This document shows positions 16,110 through 25,273 of a stretch of 64,000 nt of DNA, one piece after another; the stretch's first letter is position 1; the number at the start of each line of letters is the position of its first letter. The stretch is from Nostoc sp. PCC 7524. GTDB lineage: Bacteria; Cyanobacteriota; Cyanobacteriia; Cyanobacteriales; Nostocaceae. The notes under the pieces were generated by a model. That model made no database searches. It was given only the letters and a program-made list of their open reading frames with translations, and was not told where the DNA came from. The stretch covers positions 4,245,501 through 4,309,500 of the forward strand of contig NC_019684.1 of NCBI RefSeq assembly GCF_000316645.1, read 5' to 3'. The position numbers and the translations under genes are program-made.

Positions 16110-16907
16110 ATGAAACACTTAAAATCCCGTTCCCAAGACTTACGGAGTTTATTTGAGAACAATATCACCATTGAATATGTCGCCGAAGCTCTCAAATCTG
16201 TACCAGCAGAGGCAAACGTGGCAGAAGTGCTGCATTGGATGCAGGTACAAGATTTTGATGTGGTGGGAATTGAAACGGGAAATACGATCACCGGTTATAT
16301 TGAACGCTCTCATTTAATAACAGCTAAATCCGGTAAGTGTGGAGACTATCAGTGTGTGTTTCATCCTAGAGAACTCATTGCCATTTCTACACCACTCATG
16401 AAGTTACTACCTATATTGCAACAAAGTCCTAGATTGTTTGTTCTAGACTGCAATCAGGTAAGTGGAATTATTACCTGTGGCGATTTGCAAAAAGCACCAG
16501 TCAGAATGTTGCTTTTTGGTTTAGTAACTTTATTAGAAATGAATTTGCTGCGATTGGTAAGGCTTTATTATCCTCAAGATTCTTGGCAGAAATTTCTTAA
16601 ACCTGAACGTTTAGAAATTGCCCGCAGACTATGGCGAGAAAGCCAAGAAAGAAACGAGGCTACAGATTTGTTAGATTATCTCCAGTTTTGTGATAAGCGA
16701 GAGTTAGTTTTACATCATCCAGAACTGTTGCAACAATTGGACTTAAAATCAAAACGTTCTGGTGAACGATTTTTCAAGTCTGCCGAACAGTTACGCAATA
16801 GATTAGCCCATGCTCAAAATTTAGCCAGTGGCTCCTCTTGGACAGATTTGATTTCTTTAGCGGAGAATATGGAACAGCTGTTAATCCGTTGTGAGGAAAT
16901 TGAGTAA
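16110..16907 (+). CDS. CBS-domain protein with HEPN-like C-terminal domain
   Basis: The 265-residue protein has an N-terminal pair of CBS-like modules (residues about 20-130: ANVAEVLHWMQVQDFDVVGIE, then TPLMKLLPILQQSPRLFVLD and VSGIITCGDLQKAPVR). CBS pairs usually sense adenosine nucleotides. The C-terminal half is all-helical and contains LRNRLAHAQNL near residue 230, where RNRLAH fits the R-x4-H signature of HEPN domains, many of which are ribonucleases. I infer a nucleotide-sensing RNase or RNA-binding protein; the family is otherwise hypothetical to me. No antitoxin partner gene lies beside it. It sits between the copper-storage-like gene and a MITE-like element. Confidence 0.7.
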   Translation: MKHLKSRSQDLRSLFENNITIEYVAEALKSVPAEANVAEVLHWMQVQDFDVVGIETGNTITGYIERSHLITAKSGKCGDYQCVFHPRELIAISTPLMKLLPILQQSPRLFVLDCNQVSGIITCGDLQKAPVRMLLFGLVTLLEMNLLRLVRLYYPQDSWQKFLKPERLEIARRLWRESQERNEATDLLDYLQFCDKRELVLHHPELLQQLDLKSKRSGERFFKSAEQLRNRLAHAQNLASGSSWTDLISLAENMEQLLIRCEEIE

Positions 16908-16954
16908 AAAGGCAGTCCCAATGAAATAGGTTTCATCCCTATTTCTAAGCCGAT

Positions 16955-17113
16955 ATATAGGACTCCTATTTGATTTTTGTTGCGTAGCCTGCGCTGGCGT
17001 ATAAAAAACTCAGTACACCTCTACTTCCTTCTTTCCTATTGCCTATTGCCTATTGCCTATTGCCTATTGCCTAGCTACGCAGATAATTTTAGAAATTAAA
17101 TCGGATTGCTATA
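16955..17113. mobile_element. MITE-like element, family 2, copy A (with 5 TATTGCC heptads)
   Basis: A segment of about 159 bp starts TATAGGACTCCTATTTG and ends ATCGGATTGCTATA. The ends are imperfect inverted repeats of about 20 bp. The internal part (AAAAAACTCAGTACACC...) matches copy B at 22131-22263. Five TATTGCC heptads (17037-17071) account for most of the length difference, since copy B has one unit. Non-coding. Confidence 0.7.
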
Positions 17114-17131
17114 AGTATGTTTCTTCAGAAT

Positions 17132-18241
17132 CTATCTACCCACTAACACTTCTTCTTTTACCACTACTCTATGAACTTTGTAGTTAGTAGCTAATTCGCG
17201 GTAGACATTTAGGGTTTCTTCATTGACGCGTGCAGCTTTGAATCTTTCTAAATGTTGTTGAGCGCGACATTTCCATTTATACAGTTGTTGAGAATCTCTG
17301 AGTAATTGTGTCAAAGTGTCTGCTAACGTTTGACTATCTTGGGGTGGAACCAGAATCCCAGCCTGTCCATGATCCAAAGTTTCGGGAATACCATCTACAT
17401 CACTAGCGATGATCGCACAACCAGCTTCTCGCGCTTCTGTCAGCACTAAACCAAAGGATTCGCAATGGGAAGCGAGGACAAAGATATCCGTTCCTAGCAT
17501 ATAGCGTTGTGGCTCTGGCTGGAACCCTTCAAAATGAATGCGACTACTAAAGGGTGTGTTGTTCACCATTGTCTCAAACATGGGGCGATCGGGTCCGTCC
17601 CCGACTAAATATAAGTGTGCTTGGGGAAATTCAGCCGCAATTTTGATGAAAGCTGTGATTAATTCGGCGATTCCTTTGCGGGAATACATCCCCGCTACAG
17701 TGCTAATGGCTGGATGATGTAATGGTAATGGTTGATAATCTTGCAGCTGGCGATGGCGAGGACTACCCAATGTGCCGTTAGAAACGATTCGTAGTTTGAT
17801 TTTGGGGATACCACGTTGCACCATTGAATGAGCTACGGCATGACTAACTGCAATGACTCTATCAGCTAATCCCATCAGCACTGCACTACGTTGAAACTCA
17901 TTGTGGACTGTAGAAACTAAACCATAATCACAGCCGTTTCTTAAAATCCCTGCTAGCACAACTCCTGTCATCATATGTGCATGAACGATATCTGGCTGGA
18001 ATTTTTGGATGATCTCCCGAAACTGCCACGCAGCTTTGATCATATTCAATGGTTGTCTAGACTGATCTAAATCAAAATGTCTGACACCATAACTGCCTAG
18101 TAATGCTTCGTATTCGCCTCCAGCAGAAGCCACAGCAACCACATGACCATTTTGTGCTTGTAAACAGGCTAAATCTACAGCTACATTAACAATTCCATTC
18201 CCGATTTTTTGTACATGATTAGTAATATGTAATATTTTCAT
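17132..18241 (-). CDS. Glycosyltransferase family 4 (cluster gene 1, leftward)
   Basis: The 369-residue protein has the GT-B fold of GT4 enzymes: an N-terminal acceptor domain (MKILHITNHVQKIGNGI, FQPDIVHAHMMTG), a linker, and a donor-sugar domain with AGMYSRKGIAELITAF, LVGDGPDRP and the family E-x7-E motif region ESFGLVLTEAREAG. It transfers a sugar from an activated nucleotide donor, probably to a lipid-linked or surface glycan, at the cytoplasmic face of the membrane. It lies 125 bp downstream of a PIG-L deacetylase gene on the same strand, suggesting a shared pathway. Donor and acceptor cannot be told from sequence. Confidence 0.9.
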   Translation of the reverse strand: MKILHITNHVQKIGNGIVNVAVDLACLQAQNGHVVAVASAGGEYEALLGSYGVRHFDLDQSRQPLNMIKAAWQFREIIQKFQPDIVHAHMMTGVVLAGILRNGCDYGLVSTVHNEFQRSAVLMGLADRVIAVSHAVAHSMVQRGIPKIKLRIVSNGTLGSPRHRQLQDYQPLPLHHPAISTVAGMYSRKGIAELITAFIKIAAEFPQAHLYLVGDGPDRPMFETMVNNTPFSSRIHFEGFQPEPQRYMLGTDIFVLASHCESFGLVLTEAREAGCAIIASDVDGIPETLDHGQAGILVPPQDSQTLADTLTQLLRDSQQLYKWKCRAQQHLERFKAARVNEETLNVYRELATNYKVHRVVVKEEVLVGR

Positions 18242-18366
18242 TTAAATGTCTCCAGAATATTTAGAGATAATTAAAAATACCAATTGATTGCTTTATTAAA
18301 ACTTTGGAATTTAATTGTAGTTTGGGGATGCGCCCTAATAATTTTAATATGCTCAGTAATTTGTCT

Positions 18367-19152
18367 CTAAACCTGAGTTTTAAAGAAAATTTCATAGGAA
18401 TTCAAAAACTGCTTAACAAAGCCTGAAGGCAAGCTTTGGAGTTGTGAGTTGTAGGAAGCGATCGCCTGACTTTTCTTCTCTTGTACCGACGTAATAGAGA
18501 ATCTATAAGCAGCAGCTATATCCTGAATTTTCAGCAGAATAAATAACGGCGCTCGCCAAAATAACCAAACGGGATACTGAAGCAGTTCCACTTTGATTTT
18601 AGCCTCATTAATTGCTGTCTTGACTAATTCAAATGTTGCTTCATGGTCTTTATGGCAATCTTTTTTATGGGGAACATAAACTTCTTCTGGCTGATAAGAT
18701 TTTAGCAGTCCGGCTAACTGTTGAATTATCTGTTGATACTCTTCATTTTTCAACGCATTTAAACTTCCATCTGGTTTAGCTAAAAAGTAAATATCTGTTG
18801 CAGCTACACCCAAAATTTGTAATGCTGTTATAGCTTCTTGTTTGCGAGTTTCAACGATGTGGTTTTGGTCATCTGGATTTAACCATCCTAAACCTTCACC
18901 ATTAGTCAAAAATACAACTATAACTGGTATTCCAAGTTCGCGTTTGTGAGCAATCATCCCTCCACAGCCAAAAGTTTCATCATCTTGATGAGGAGAAAAT
19001 ACCATTGCTGATTTGTGACTCAAAGCCAGTTGTTGACTACCACCTAACAAAAGCCATTTCCATAGTAATTTAGAGTGCAAATATTGGATCTTTTCTAGCC
19101 ACTGATTAGGCATTAGCTTTTGTAATTGTTGTAGATAACTTTTAATGAGCAT
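18367..19152 (-). CDS. PIG-L (LmbE-like) family N-acetylglucosaminyl deacetylase
   Basis: The 261-residue protein has the zinc motif PHQDDE near residue 53 with FGCGGMIAHKRELG, then VVFLTNGEG, and a second zinc-ligand segment VPHKKDCHKDHEAT near residue 160, all typical of PIG-L/LmbE deacetylases. These remove N-acetyl groups from GlcNAc-type sugars in glycolipids, antibiotics or low-molecular-weight thiols. Here it lies among glycosyltransferases, so a deacetylation step in glycan or glycolipid synthesis is the best inference. The first 45 residues are extra compared with short family members. It is followed after 125 bp by a GT4 gene. Confidence 0.88.
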   Translation of the reverse strand: MLIKSYLQQLQKLMPNQWLEKIQYLHSKLLWKWLLLGGSQQLALSHKSAMVFSPHQDDETFGCGGMIAHKRELGIPVIVVFLTNGEGLGWLNPDDQNHIVETRKQEAITALQILGVAATDIYFLAKPDGSLNALKNEEYQQIIQQLAGLLKSYQPEEVYVPHKKDCHKDHEATFELVKTAINEAKIKVELLQYPVWLFWRAPLFILLKIQDIAAAYRFSITSVQEKKSQAIASYNSQLQSLPSGFVKQFLNSYEIFFKTQV

Positions 19153-19333
19153 ACTTTTGGGTGTTGTACAGAATCAAAGCTATAATTTTTTCATCATAAT
19201 ATTATTCTCTGGAAAACAATTAAAGCTATAAAGTCCTAACCATCAAGAATCAGTAAATTTTGCTTAGGAAGAATAGTGCTTGATTCTTGATGAGATTGTT
19301 AGATCCCCGACTTCTTCAAGAAATCGAGGATCT

Positions 19334-19444
19334 AATTTGTATAGCTGTAGCCAATGAGATTAGGACATTAGGAAATCATAAAACCATTACCATCACAGGC
19401 TTTTAAACCTGTAACCTGTAACCTATCACCTGTCATACCAATTC
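19334..19444. mobile_element. MITE-like element, family 1, copy 2 (inverted)
   Basis: Read on the minus strand, this matches the element at 15017-15122: AGGTGAT/AGGTTAC heptads, then GGTTTTATGATTTCCTAATG and TCCTAATCTCATTGGC. Its ends (AATTTGTATAGCTG and, inverted, AATTGGTATGACAG) are degraded versions of the terminal repeats. The shared order of heptads and unique core supports a common origin. Confidence 0.6.
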
Positions 19445-19571
19445 ACAATTCGCAATTCGCAATTCGCAATTAAAAAACTTAGATGCAGCAAAGCTTTCAG
19501 GGTTTACATCTGTATCAGGTTTTTCGTGAAATGGTATCACCTGTCACCTGTCACCTGTCACCTGTCACCTA
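19441..19571. repeat. ATTCGCA and TCACCTG heptad arrays
   Basis: Four ATTCGCA/ATTCACA units (19441-19468) and nearly five TCACCTG units (19537-19571) flank a 68-bp unique segment. They fill most of the 460-bp gap between the PIG-L gene and the upstream propeller gene (19153-19612), along with the inverted MITE-like copy at 19334. No gene is seen in that gap. Confidence 0.8.
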
Positions 19572-19612
19572 TCCCCTGCTATACAACAATTTATGAATTG
19601 ACACACAGAAAC

Positions 19613-21832
19613 TTAAATCTTAGAAAAGCGATATAAAATCACCTTTCCTTTCCAATTTTCTTCAACAAATACTAGATATTCGCCATTAGAACGACGCACA
19701 GCACGGATACCTTGAGGTATATCAATCCAACCGCTTTCATTTGCCACTTCTGGTCCAGGTTTTAAGGTTTTTACTAAAGTACCTGTCTTGGCATTATAGA
19801 CATTAACTTCGGCAGTTTTAGATGTCACTGAAAATACATAATCTCCCGCTACACTCATGGCTGCGGTGACAATTTCTCGCTTACCTGTGGTGTCGTGAGG
19901 GACAACAATTCGCCAACGGGGTTGGCGATCGCCTTTACTCCAGTTATCAAATCTGGCAATCTCCGAGCCGGCAGCTTTGGCATCGTCACCAATTGATGGA
20001 TGTTCAGCTGTGAAGCCTGACAAATACATGGTGTCGGTTTCGGGAAAATACTCGATGCGTCGCAAGTCTGTAAAGAAGCTGGGAGTTTTGTCCTTTTTCA
20101 TGGCACTGTAACTATAGATAGGATTGCCATGAGTATCTAGTCCTTGAACGGGATAGTGGCGGATACCATCTTGAGTCCGCAAGGTTTTCCAGACATCGCC
20201 TTTACTGTCTACCCACCAACCACCCATGTAAGGATAGTCTTGGCTGTTTTCATATTCACCTTTGTCAAAAGCGCCGTTACCATTGCGATCGCGCCAGATC
20301 CATTCTCCTTTTTGGGGTTGATATGGTGGCCAATTGCCACTAATTGATTGTTTTCCATTGCCATTTGTACCCACAAACATCCCAGCAGGAATTGCTATTT
20401 TGCCATCCTTAGCAGGATTAAAACGATAAACTTGCAAAAAGCTGGTGTACATATCTGTGAGGAATAAGAAAGGCTTACCCTTGATGCGGCGGAAAAAGCT
20501 AGCATCTGGTGAGGTATGCAAACGGGGATCTTGGGGATATTTGAATGGATTTAAGGTGTAGGCTTTGTAAGTCCACTGCTTACCAGCCGGTTTACTATAA
20601 TCCATTGCAAATTCTTCTTGCTTGGTGAAAACACTTAATCCGTCACTTTTGGGATCAGCATCAGCATTTTCGACAAAGAATAATCCTAATAATTGCCAAA
20701 TTTGCTTACCGGATGGCGAAAATTTTCTTAAATCTGTCCCAGAATTATTAAACCCGTTACTATTAACGTAAATATTGCCTTGATCATCTGCACCTACACC
20801 AGTCAAACCATAAAATTTTAAGCTTTGCACTTCCCCAGGTACACCGCTATAGATACCGCCTTTGTTACCGAAGCTTCCCACCTGCACAGGCTGGTTTTTG
20901 ATGTCGTAAATTAATACTTGCTGGCGAGTGCTGTTGTCTGCAACTAAGAGTCTGTTTTGGTTATCGATCGCGATCGCCCTTGGTACACTCACATTAGTAA
21001 TCTGTTGTGGCAATTGCTTGCCGGCTGGGGTGTAGCGCACAATCTTAGCAGGGTTACTAGCATTTTTGCGTTGCATAATCCAGAGATTACCTTGTTTATC
21101 AACTGCGATCGCGCCTGGATTAGCAATACTAAAACTGCGTTTTTCCTGCATAGTTTCAGGGTTGTAAACGCGAATTTTGTTAGTAGCAGAATCACTCACA
21201 AATAACTCATTACCTAAAGTTGCTAACCCAGTAACTTCACTTTTGTTACTGACAATTAACATACTTTTATCCCAACCACGTCCCTCAGCAAAAGGTGCGG
21301 GTTTACCTGTTAAATCATAACGTCTGACACAATACCAAGTTGTGCCTTCGGCGGGATAATCTTGATCGATTTTACCTACTGCGCCTTGACGCATAGCCAT
21401 GTAAATATATTTGCGATCGGCTGTGATGGCTTCGCCACCTGCACGACTCCAACCATGAGTATCACGCAGAATCCCAACAATATCGCCATCCTTATATATT
21501 GATGCTTCTGCTCCTGCTTCATCCCAGTGACTATTAGTATAAACTGTGCCGTTAGGAGCAACATACATTGCTTCAATATAATTCTGTACCCACTTATTAC
21601 CACCACCAAAACTATTACCAATCCAAGATGTTTGATAAGTATTGGTAGGAACGCTACTTATCGTCCCGTCTATGGGCATACAAATAGTAGCCAGAACTAA
21701 TCCCATCATCACAGCTAGGGAAAAAAGCAAAAATTTCAATTGGCGAAATTTTCTCTTTGATGAGAACTTTTTGATGCTTTGTTCTAATTGTTGCTGAAAT
21801 CTACGTAAATGCTGGAATATTTGGTTTTTCAT
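19613..21832 (-). CDS. Membrane-anchored beta-propeller (NHL-like) protein with EF-hand-like loop
   Basis: The 739-residue protein has one N-terminal transmembrane segment (about residues 33-50, FLLFSLAVMMGLVLATICM) and a large outer part made of propeller-like blades, with units such as PGAIAVDKQGNLWIM, RAIAIDNQNRLLVAD and TGVGADDQGNIYVNS that resemble NHL repeats. A perfect EF-hand loop, DRNGNGAFDKGE, lies near residue 517, suggesting calcium binding. I do not recognise a catalytic motif. It could bind carbohydrate or protein at the cell surface. It is the first leftward gene of the glycan cluster, opposite a GT4 gene across a 931-bp region. Confidence 0.75.
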   Translation of the reverse strand: MKNQIFQHLRRFQQQLEQSIKKFSSKRKFRQLKFLLFSLAVMMGLVLATICMPIDGTISSVPTNTYQTSWIGNSFGGGNKWVQNYIEAMYVAPNGTVYTNSHWDEAGAEASIYKDGDIVGILRDTHGWSRAGGEAITADRKYIYMAMRQGAVGKIDQDYPAEGTTWYCVRRYDLTGKPAPFAEGRGWDKSMLIVSNKSEVTGLATLGNELFVSDSATNKIRVYNPETMQEKRSFSIANPGAIAVDKQGNLWIMQRKNASNPAKIVRYTPAGKQLPQQITNVSVPRAIAIDNQNRLLVADNSTRQQVLIYDIKNQPVQVGSFGNKGGIYSGVPGEVQSLKFYGLTGVGADDQGNIYVNSNGFNNSGTDLRKFSPSGKQIWQLLGLFFVENADADPKSDGLSVFTKQEEFAMDYSKPAGKQWTYKAYTLNPFKYPQDPRLHTSPDASFFRRIKGKPFLFLTDMYTSFLQVYRFNPAKDGKIAIPAGMFVGTNGNGKQSISGNWPPYQPQKGEWIWRDRNGNGAFDKGEYENSQDYPYMGGWWVDSKGDVWKTLRTQDGIRHYPVQGLDTHGNPIYSYSAMKKDKTPSFFTDLRRIEYFPETDTMYLSGFTAEHPSIGDDAKAAGSEIARFDNWSKGDRQPRWRIVVPHDTTGKREIVTAAMSVAGDYVFSVTSKTAEVNVYNAKTGTLVKTLKPGPEVANESGWIDIPQGIRAVRRSNGEYLVFVEENWKGKVILYRFSKI

Positions 21833-22130
21833 GCAATCAATTTCCCAGAATTTTATCTTTTTATAGCTGTGGTAGATTTATCTGATAAATTCATGATGAA
21901 CAGATAAGAATCTGTCACATCCAGTAGTTAATATCTATATAAATGAACATATTTAAAATCTTAATTGGTTATTTTGATAACAATAGTCTACGTAAATTCT
22001 AAGATGTCATAGATTGAATTGAATTTATAATCATATTTTTGAAACTAGGACATATACATAGATAACAAATAGTTGTTGATAAAAATTCCATGTTCACCAA
22101 ATTTTTATCAAACCCACATACTTTTTAAAC

Positions 22131-22263
22131 TATAAAACTCCTATTTGATTTTTGTTGGCGTAGCCTGCACTGGTGCATAAAAAACTCAGTACACCCCTCC
22201 TCTCTCCTTTCCTATTGCCTACCTAAGCAGATAATTTTAGAAATCAAATCGGATTGCTACATA
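22131..22263. mobile_element. MITE-like element, family 2, copy B
   Basis: A segment of about 133 bp starts TATAAAACTCCTATTTG and ends AATCGGATTGCTACATA. It matches copy A (16955-17113) along its length: GCGTAGCCTGC, AAAAAACTCAGTACACC, GCAGATAATTTTAGAAAT. It carries only one TATTGCC unit. The ends form imperfect inverted repeats (CTCCTATTTGATTT against ATCCGATTTGATTT). Confidence 0.7.
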
Positions 22264-22289
22264 ACAGTGATTTCGCCAAGAAATTTTTA

Positions 22290-22344
22290 TTTAGTATTAA
22301 TATTTACTTGAATTTAGAAAATCTAGGTAAATATTAATACTAAA
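22290..22344. repeat. 18-bp perfect inverted repeat with 19-nt loop
   Basis: TTTAGTATTAATATTTAC at 22290-22307 is the exact reverse complement of 22327-22344. It begins 27 bp after the MITE-like copy B and about 420 bp before the GT4 start. The arms are AT-rich and could form a long hairpin or cruciform. No T-run follows. Confidence 0.8.
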
Positions 22345-22763
22345 CCAATCAAGATTTTATTAGTGATAACTTTTTGCTACATAATTATTATTCATGCTTG
22401 AGGCTGAAAGTTTTATTGATCACTATTTTTACTCTTACTGGATTTATGATTCTCAGTAGTTGATTGTTGCTATCAACACACAATTGACAAAGGTGTTTAA
22501 ACCAGTTATAAATCAAAGTCTTGTGAAAACAGATAATTCATATCTAATTTTGCCATTTTAAAGTTTTGATTAATAAAATTTTTAAACCGTAGATAATTTC
22601 ATACAAAATCTCCATTTGGTAAGAACCGAAGCTTACTGATTAACTAGAGAATAACAGAATATAAATACTAAACAGTATTCATATACTGTTATATGTAAAA
22701 AATAACCTTAGCTTGGTATAAAAATAAACTTATCCATGCCAAATACCAATTAGGAGATAAGTA

Positions 22764-23933
22764 GTGGAAGATAAAAAAACTAATTTTAATTCACAATCTG
22801 CTTCTATTCTGACTCTAGGAACAGGCTGGTTTCCTAAAACACCTGGAGGATTAGAAAGATATGTTTATGAGCTAATTCATACACTAGCAAATCATCAAGA
22901 CCAGGTAGAATTATGTGGAGTTGGTCTACCAGAAACAGAGGTAAATTTGCCAATTAGGCTGACTAACTTAGCATCACCAGATAGTTCAATTTGGCAACGA
23001 CTTTGGTCTATTCGTACTAATTTCCAAAAGACTAGAATCAGCAAACCGGATGCGATTAATTTACATTTTGCATTATATAGCTTTCCGATTTTAGATATTT
23101 TACCCCAAGGAGTGCCGATTACATTTAACTTTCATGGGCCTTGGGCTTCGGAAAGTAAACAGGAGATGGTTAATAATCAACTGAGCATTTTCCTCAAGCG
23201 TCGGTTGATAGAACAAACTACTTATAATAGCTGCGATCGCTTCATAGTTCTTAGTAAAGCTTTTGGCAATATTTTACATAAACAATATGAAGTTTCATGG
23301 AATCAAATCCATATTATTCCCGGTGGTGTTAATATCGATAAATTCCAACCGAAACTGCCACAAACAGTAGCACGTCAGCAGTTAGGCTGGCCAGAGGATC
23401 GCCCAATTTTATTTACATCCCGGCGTTTAGTTAATCGTATGGGACTAGATAAACTGTTGGCAGCTATAGCAATTATTAAACCAAAAATAGCTGATGTTTG
23501 GTTGGCGATCGCAGGTCGAGGTCATCTACAAACTATCCTAGAACAACAAGCTAAAGAATTAGGTTTAGAGAACAATGTCAAATTTTTAGGCTTTCTCCCA
23601 GATGAACAGTTGCCAATAGCTTACCAAGCTGCTAATTTAACTGTTATGCCTAGTCAATCTTTTGAAGGGTTTGGATTAGCAATTCTGGAATCTTTAGCTT
23701 GTGGAACTCCCGTATTGTGTACACCAATCGGGGGTATGCCAGAGATTTTAAAACCCTTCTCACCAGAGTTAATCACCACTTCTACCGAAGTCTCAGCTAT
23801 TGCCAAAAAATTAGAGCAGATATTGCTAGGACAAATACCAACGCCTTCACGACAAGATTGTCGTCAGTATGCTGCGACTCATTTCAATTGGCAAAAAATC
23901 GGTCAACAAGTGCGTCAAGTTATCTTGGCTTAA
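22764..23933 (+). CDS. Glycosyltransferase family 4 (cluster gene, rightward 1)
   Basis: The 389-residue GT-B enzyme starts at GTG 22764, supported by AGGAG 7 bp upstream. It has FPKTPGGLERYVYELIHTLA (acceptor domain), ITFNFHGPWA, IPGGVNIDKFQP at the domain link, RRLVNRMGLDKLLAAI, IAGRGHL and the E-x7-E region SFEGFGLAILESLACG. Family members transfer mannose, glucose or similar sugars onto lipid-linked or extracellular glycans. It is followed after 92 bp by an exostosin-like gene and then another GT4, forming a probable transcription unit. Confidence 0.9.
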   Translation: MEDKKTNFNSQSASILTLGTGWFPKTPGGLERYVYELIHTLANHQDQVELCGVGLPETEVNLPIRLTNLASPDSSIWQRLWSIRTNFQKTRISKPDAINLHFALYSFPILDILPQGVPITFNFHGPWASESKQEMVNNQLSIFLKRRLIEQTTYNSCDRFIVLSKAFGNILHKQYEVSWNQIHIIPGGVNIDKFQPKLPQTVARQQLGWPEDRPILFTSRRLVNRMGLDKLLAAIAIIKPKIADVWLAIAGRGHLQTILEQQAKELGLENNVKFLGFLPDEQLPIAYQAANLTVMPSQSFEGFGLAILESLACGTPVLCTPIGGMPEILKPFSPELITTSTEVSAIAKKLEQILLGQIPTPSRQDCRQYAATHFNWQKIGQQVRQVILA

Positions 23934-24025
23934 AAAGTAATTGTCTCAATCACAATTTAATAGCTAAGTAACATCTCTGGAATTTTCACCAAGTAGCTGA
24001 ATTTTACACTGGAGATATAATCCCT

Positions 24026-25156
24026 ATGCCTGTGAGAAATACACTTGCGAATCAATACTATATCTATCTCAAAAAAGGTCAAACCCCAATTCCTTGGGAT
24101 ATATACGACAACAAGCCACCAGTTCAATTTGGTTTAACTGATTATTTTGGTAAAGTATTTCAAGCTATAGAACAAAGTTCAGCTATTAGTGATTTAATCT
24201 TTTATGTCACCTGGGATGAAATGGATGAACTCCCATCATACGGTCAAAATGTAGTAGTTTTTGTCATTGGAGACGAATGGTATCGTACACCAAAGTATTT
24301 TCATAAAGTCAGAGCTGTATTTAAGTGCATAGGTACACGTCCAATTTTAGGATGCAATCCTTTACTTCAGCCTTCTTTATTGAACTTGCTCACATTGATG
24401 CAATTTCTCAGAATCTTAGTTGTTTCCTTCCCTGGAGTAGCCAATTACCAATTCCAAAAGTTGAAAAGTTGGTTACTAGGTAAAGGTAAAGTTACACCAA
24501 TTTATGACCTTCCTTTAGGGTACAACAATTCCAAAAATTTACCAATTAAGCCTCTAGAAGAACGTCTTTACGATACTTATTTTTCTGGTAGTGTTGTACA
24601 CGTACCTTACCCAATTTGGTCTTTAAAATATTGGTTAGGAACTCCTAAAAGCTTGGCGCGAAAACTCATGATATCAAATATCAAGAAATTTCAGCGCCGC
24701 CATCGCCATTTTAATGTTGAATTAGCAGTCACGGCTGGTTTTCACAATAGAACCAGTGAAGATGAACGCAGCTATTGTGAAATTATGATGGATACAAAAA
24801 TCTGTCTTGTGCCGAGAGGGACATCTTTTGAAACAACTCGTCTGTTTGAAGGGATGAAATATGGTTGCGTTGTCGTCACAGAAGCTTTACCTTCACGGTG
24901 GTATTTGGATGGAGCGCCTGTTATTCAAATTAAGAATTGGCGAGAGTGGGAAAAAGTTTTAGAAAAGCTATTACGTAATCCACAATTTATGCAAGAAATG
25001 CACTATAAATCTCTCAATTGGTGGCAGAATAAATGCTCAGAAACTGTTGTAGCAGAATATGTTGTTGAACAGTTGACTGGTAGTATTACACTCAGAAATC
25101 AACATACAAACAATAGAAATTTAACTCATTTGTCTATGTCTTTAACTCCACCCTAA
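24026..25156 (+). CDS. Exostosin-like (GT47-type) glycosyltransferase
   Basis: The 376-residue protein lacks a signal peptide. Its C-terminal part has the exostosin-like pattern CLVPRGTSFETTRLFEGMKY followed by GCVVVTEALPSRWYLDGAPVI, seen in GT47-type enzymes, where the region binds the nucleotide sugar. The N-terminal half is less conserved (YYIYLKKGQTPIPWDIYDNK, YDTYFSGSVVH). It lies between two GT4 genes in the same direction. Substrate unknown; an extracellular polysaccharide or glycolipid is the likely product of the cluster. Confidence 0.72.
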   Translation: MPVRNTLANQYYIYLKKGQTPIPWDIYDNKPPVQFGLTDYFGKVFQAIEQSSAISDLIFYVTWDEMDELPSYGQNVVVFVIGDEWYRTPKYFHKVRAVFKCIGTRPILGCNPLLQPSLLNLLTLMQFLRILVVSFPGVANYQFQKLKSWLLGKGKVTPIYDLPLGYNNSKNLPIKPLEERLYDTYFSGSVVHVPYPIWSLKYWLGTPKSLARKLMISNIKKFQRRHRHFNVELAVTAGFHNRTSEDERSYCEIMMDTKICLVPRGTSFETTRLFEGMKYGCVVVTEALPSRWYLDGAPVIQIKNWREWEKVLEKLLRNPQFMQEMHYKSLNWWQNKCSETVVAEYVVEQLTGSITLRNQHTNNRNLTHLSMSLTPP

Positions 25157-25273
25157 GAGAGATTGAGGACTGGGGATTGGGCATTACGGTAAAATTCTCT
25201 CCCCTCTCCCCTGCTCCTCTACTTCTTTCTTTCTGCCTCATTTAATAATGAAAACATCAATAATTTATTTGGT

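Larger units (their letters stand above)
21833..22763. other. AT-rich divergent intergenic region of the glycan cluster (931 bp)
   Basis: The region separates the two arms of the glycan cluster and should carry both promoters. It contains a MITE-like copy (22131-22263), then an 18-bp perfect inverted repeat (22290-22344). The remainder is AT-rich with no open frame of note. A good ribosome site, AGGAG at 22752-22756, precedes the GTG start at 22764. Confidence 0.6.

Noticed and set aside
17132..19152. BshA/BshB-type or mycothiol pathway from the GT4 and PIG-L pair
   Set aside because: The neighbours are glycan genes, no ligase partner is present, and cyanobacteria mainly use glutathione.
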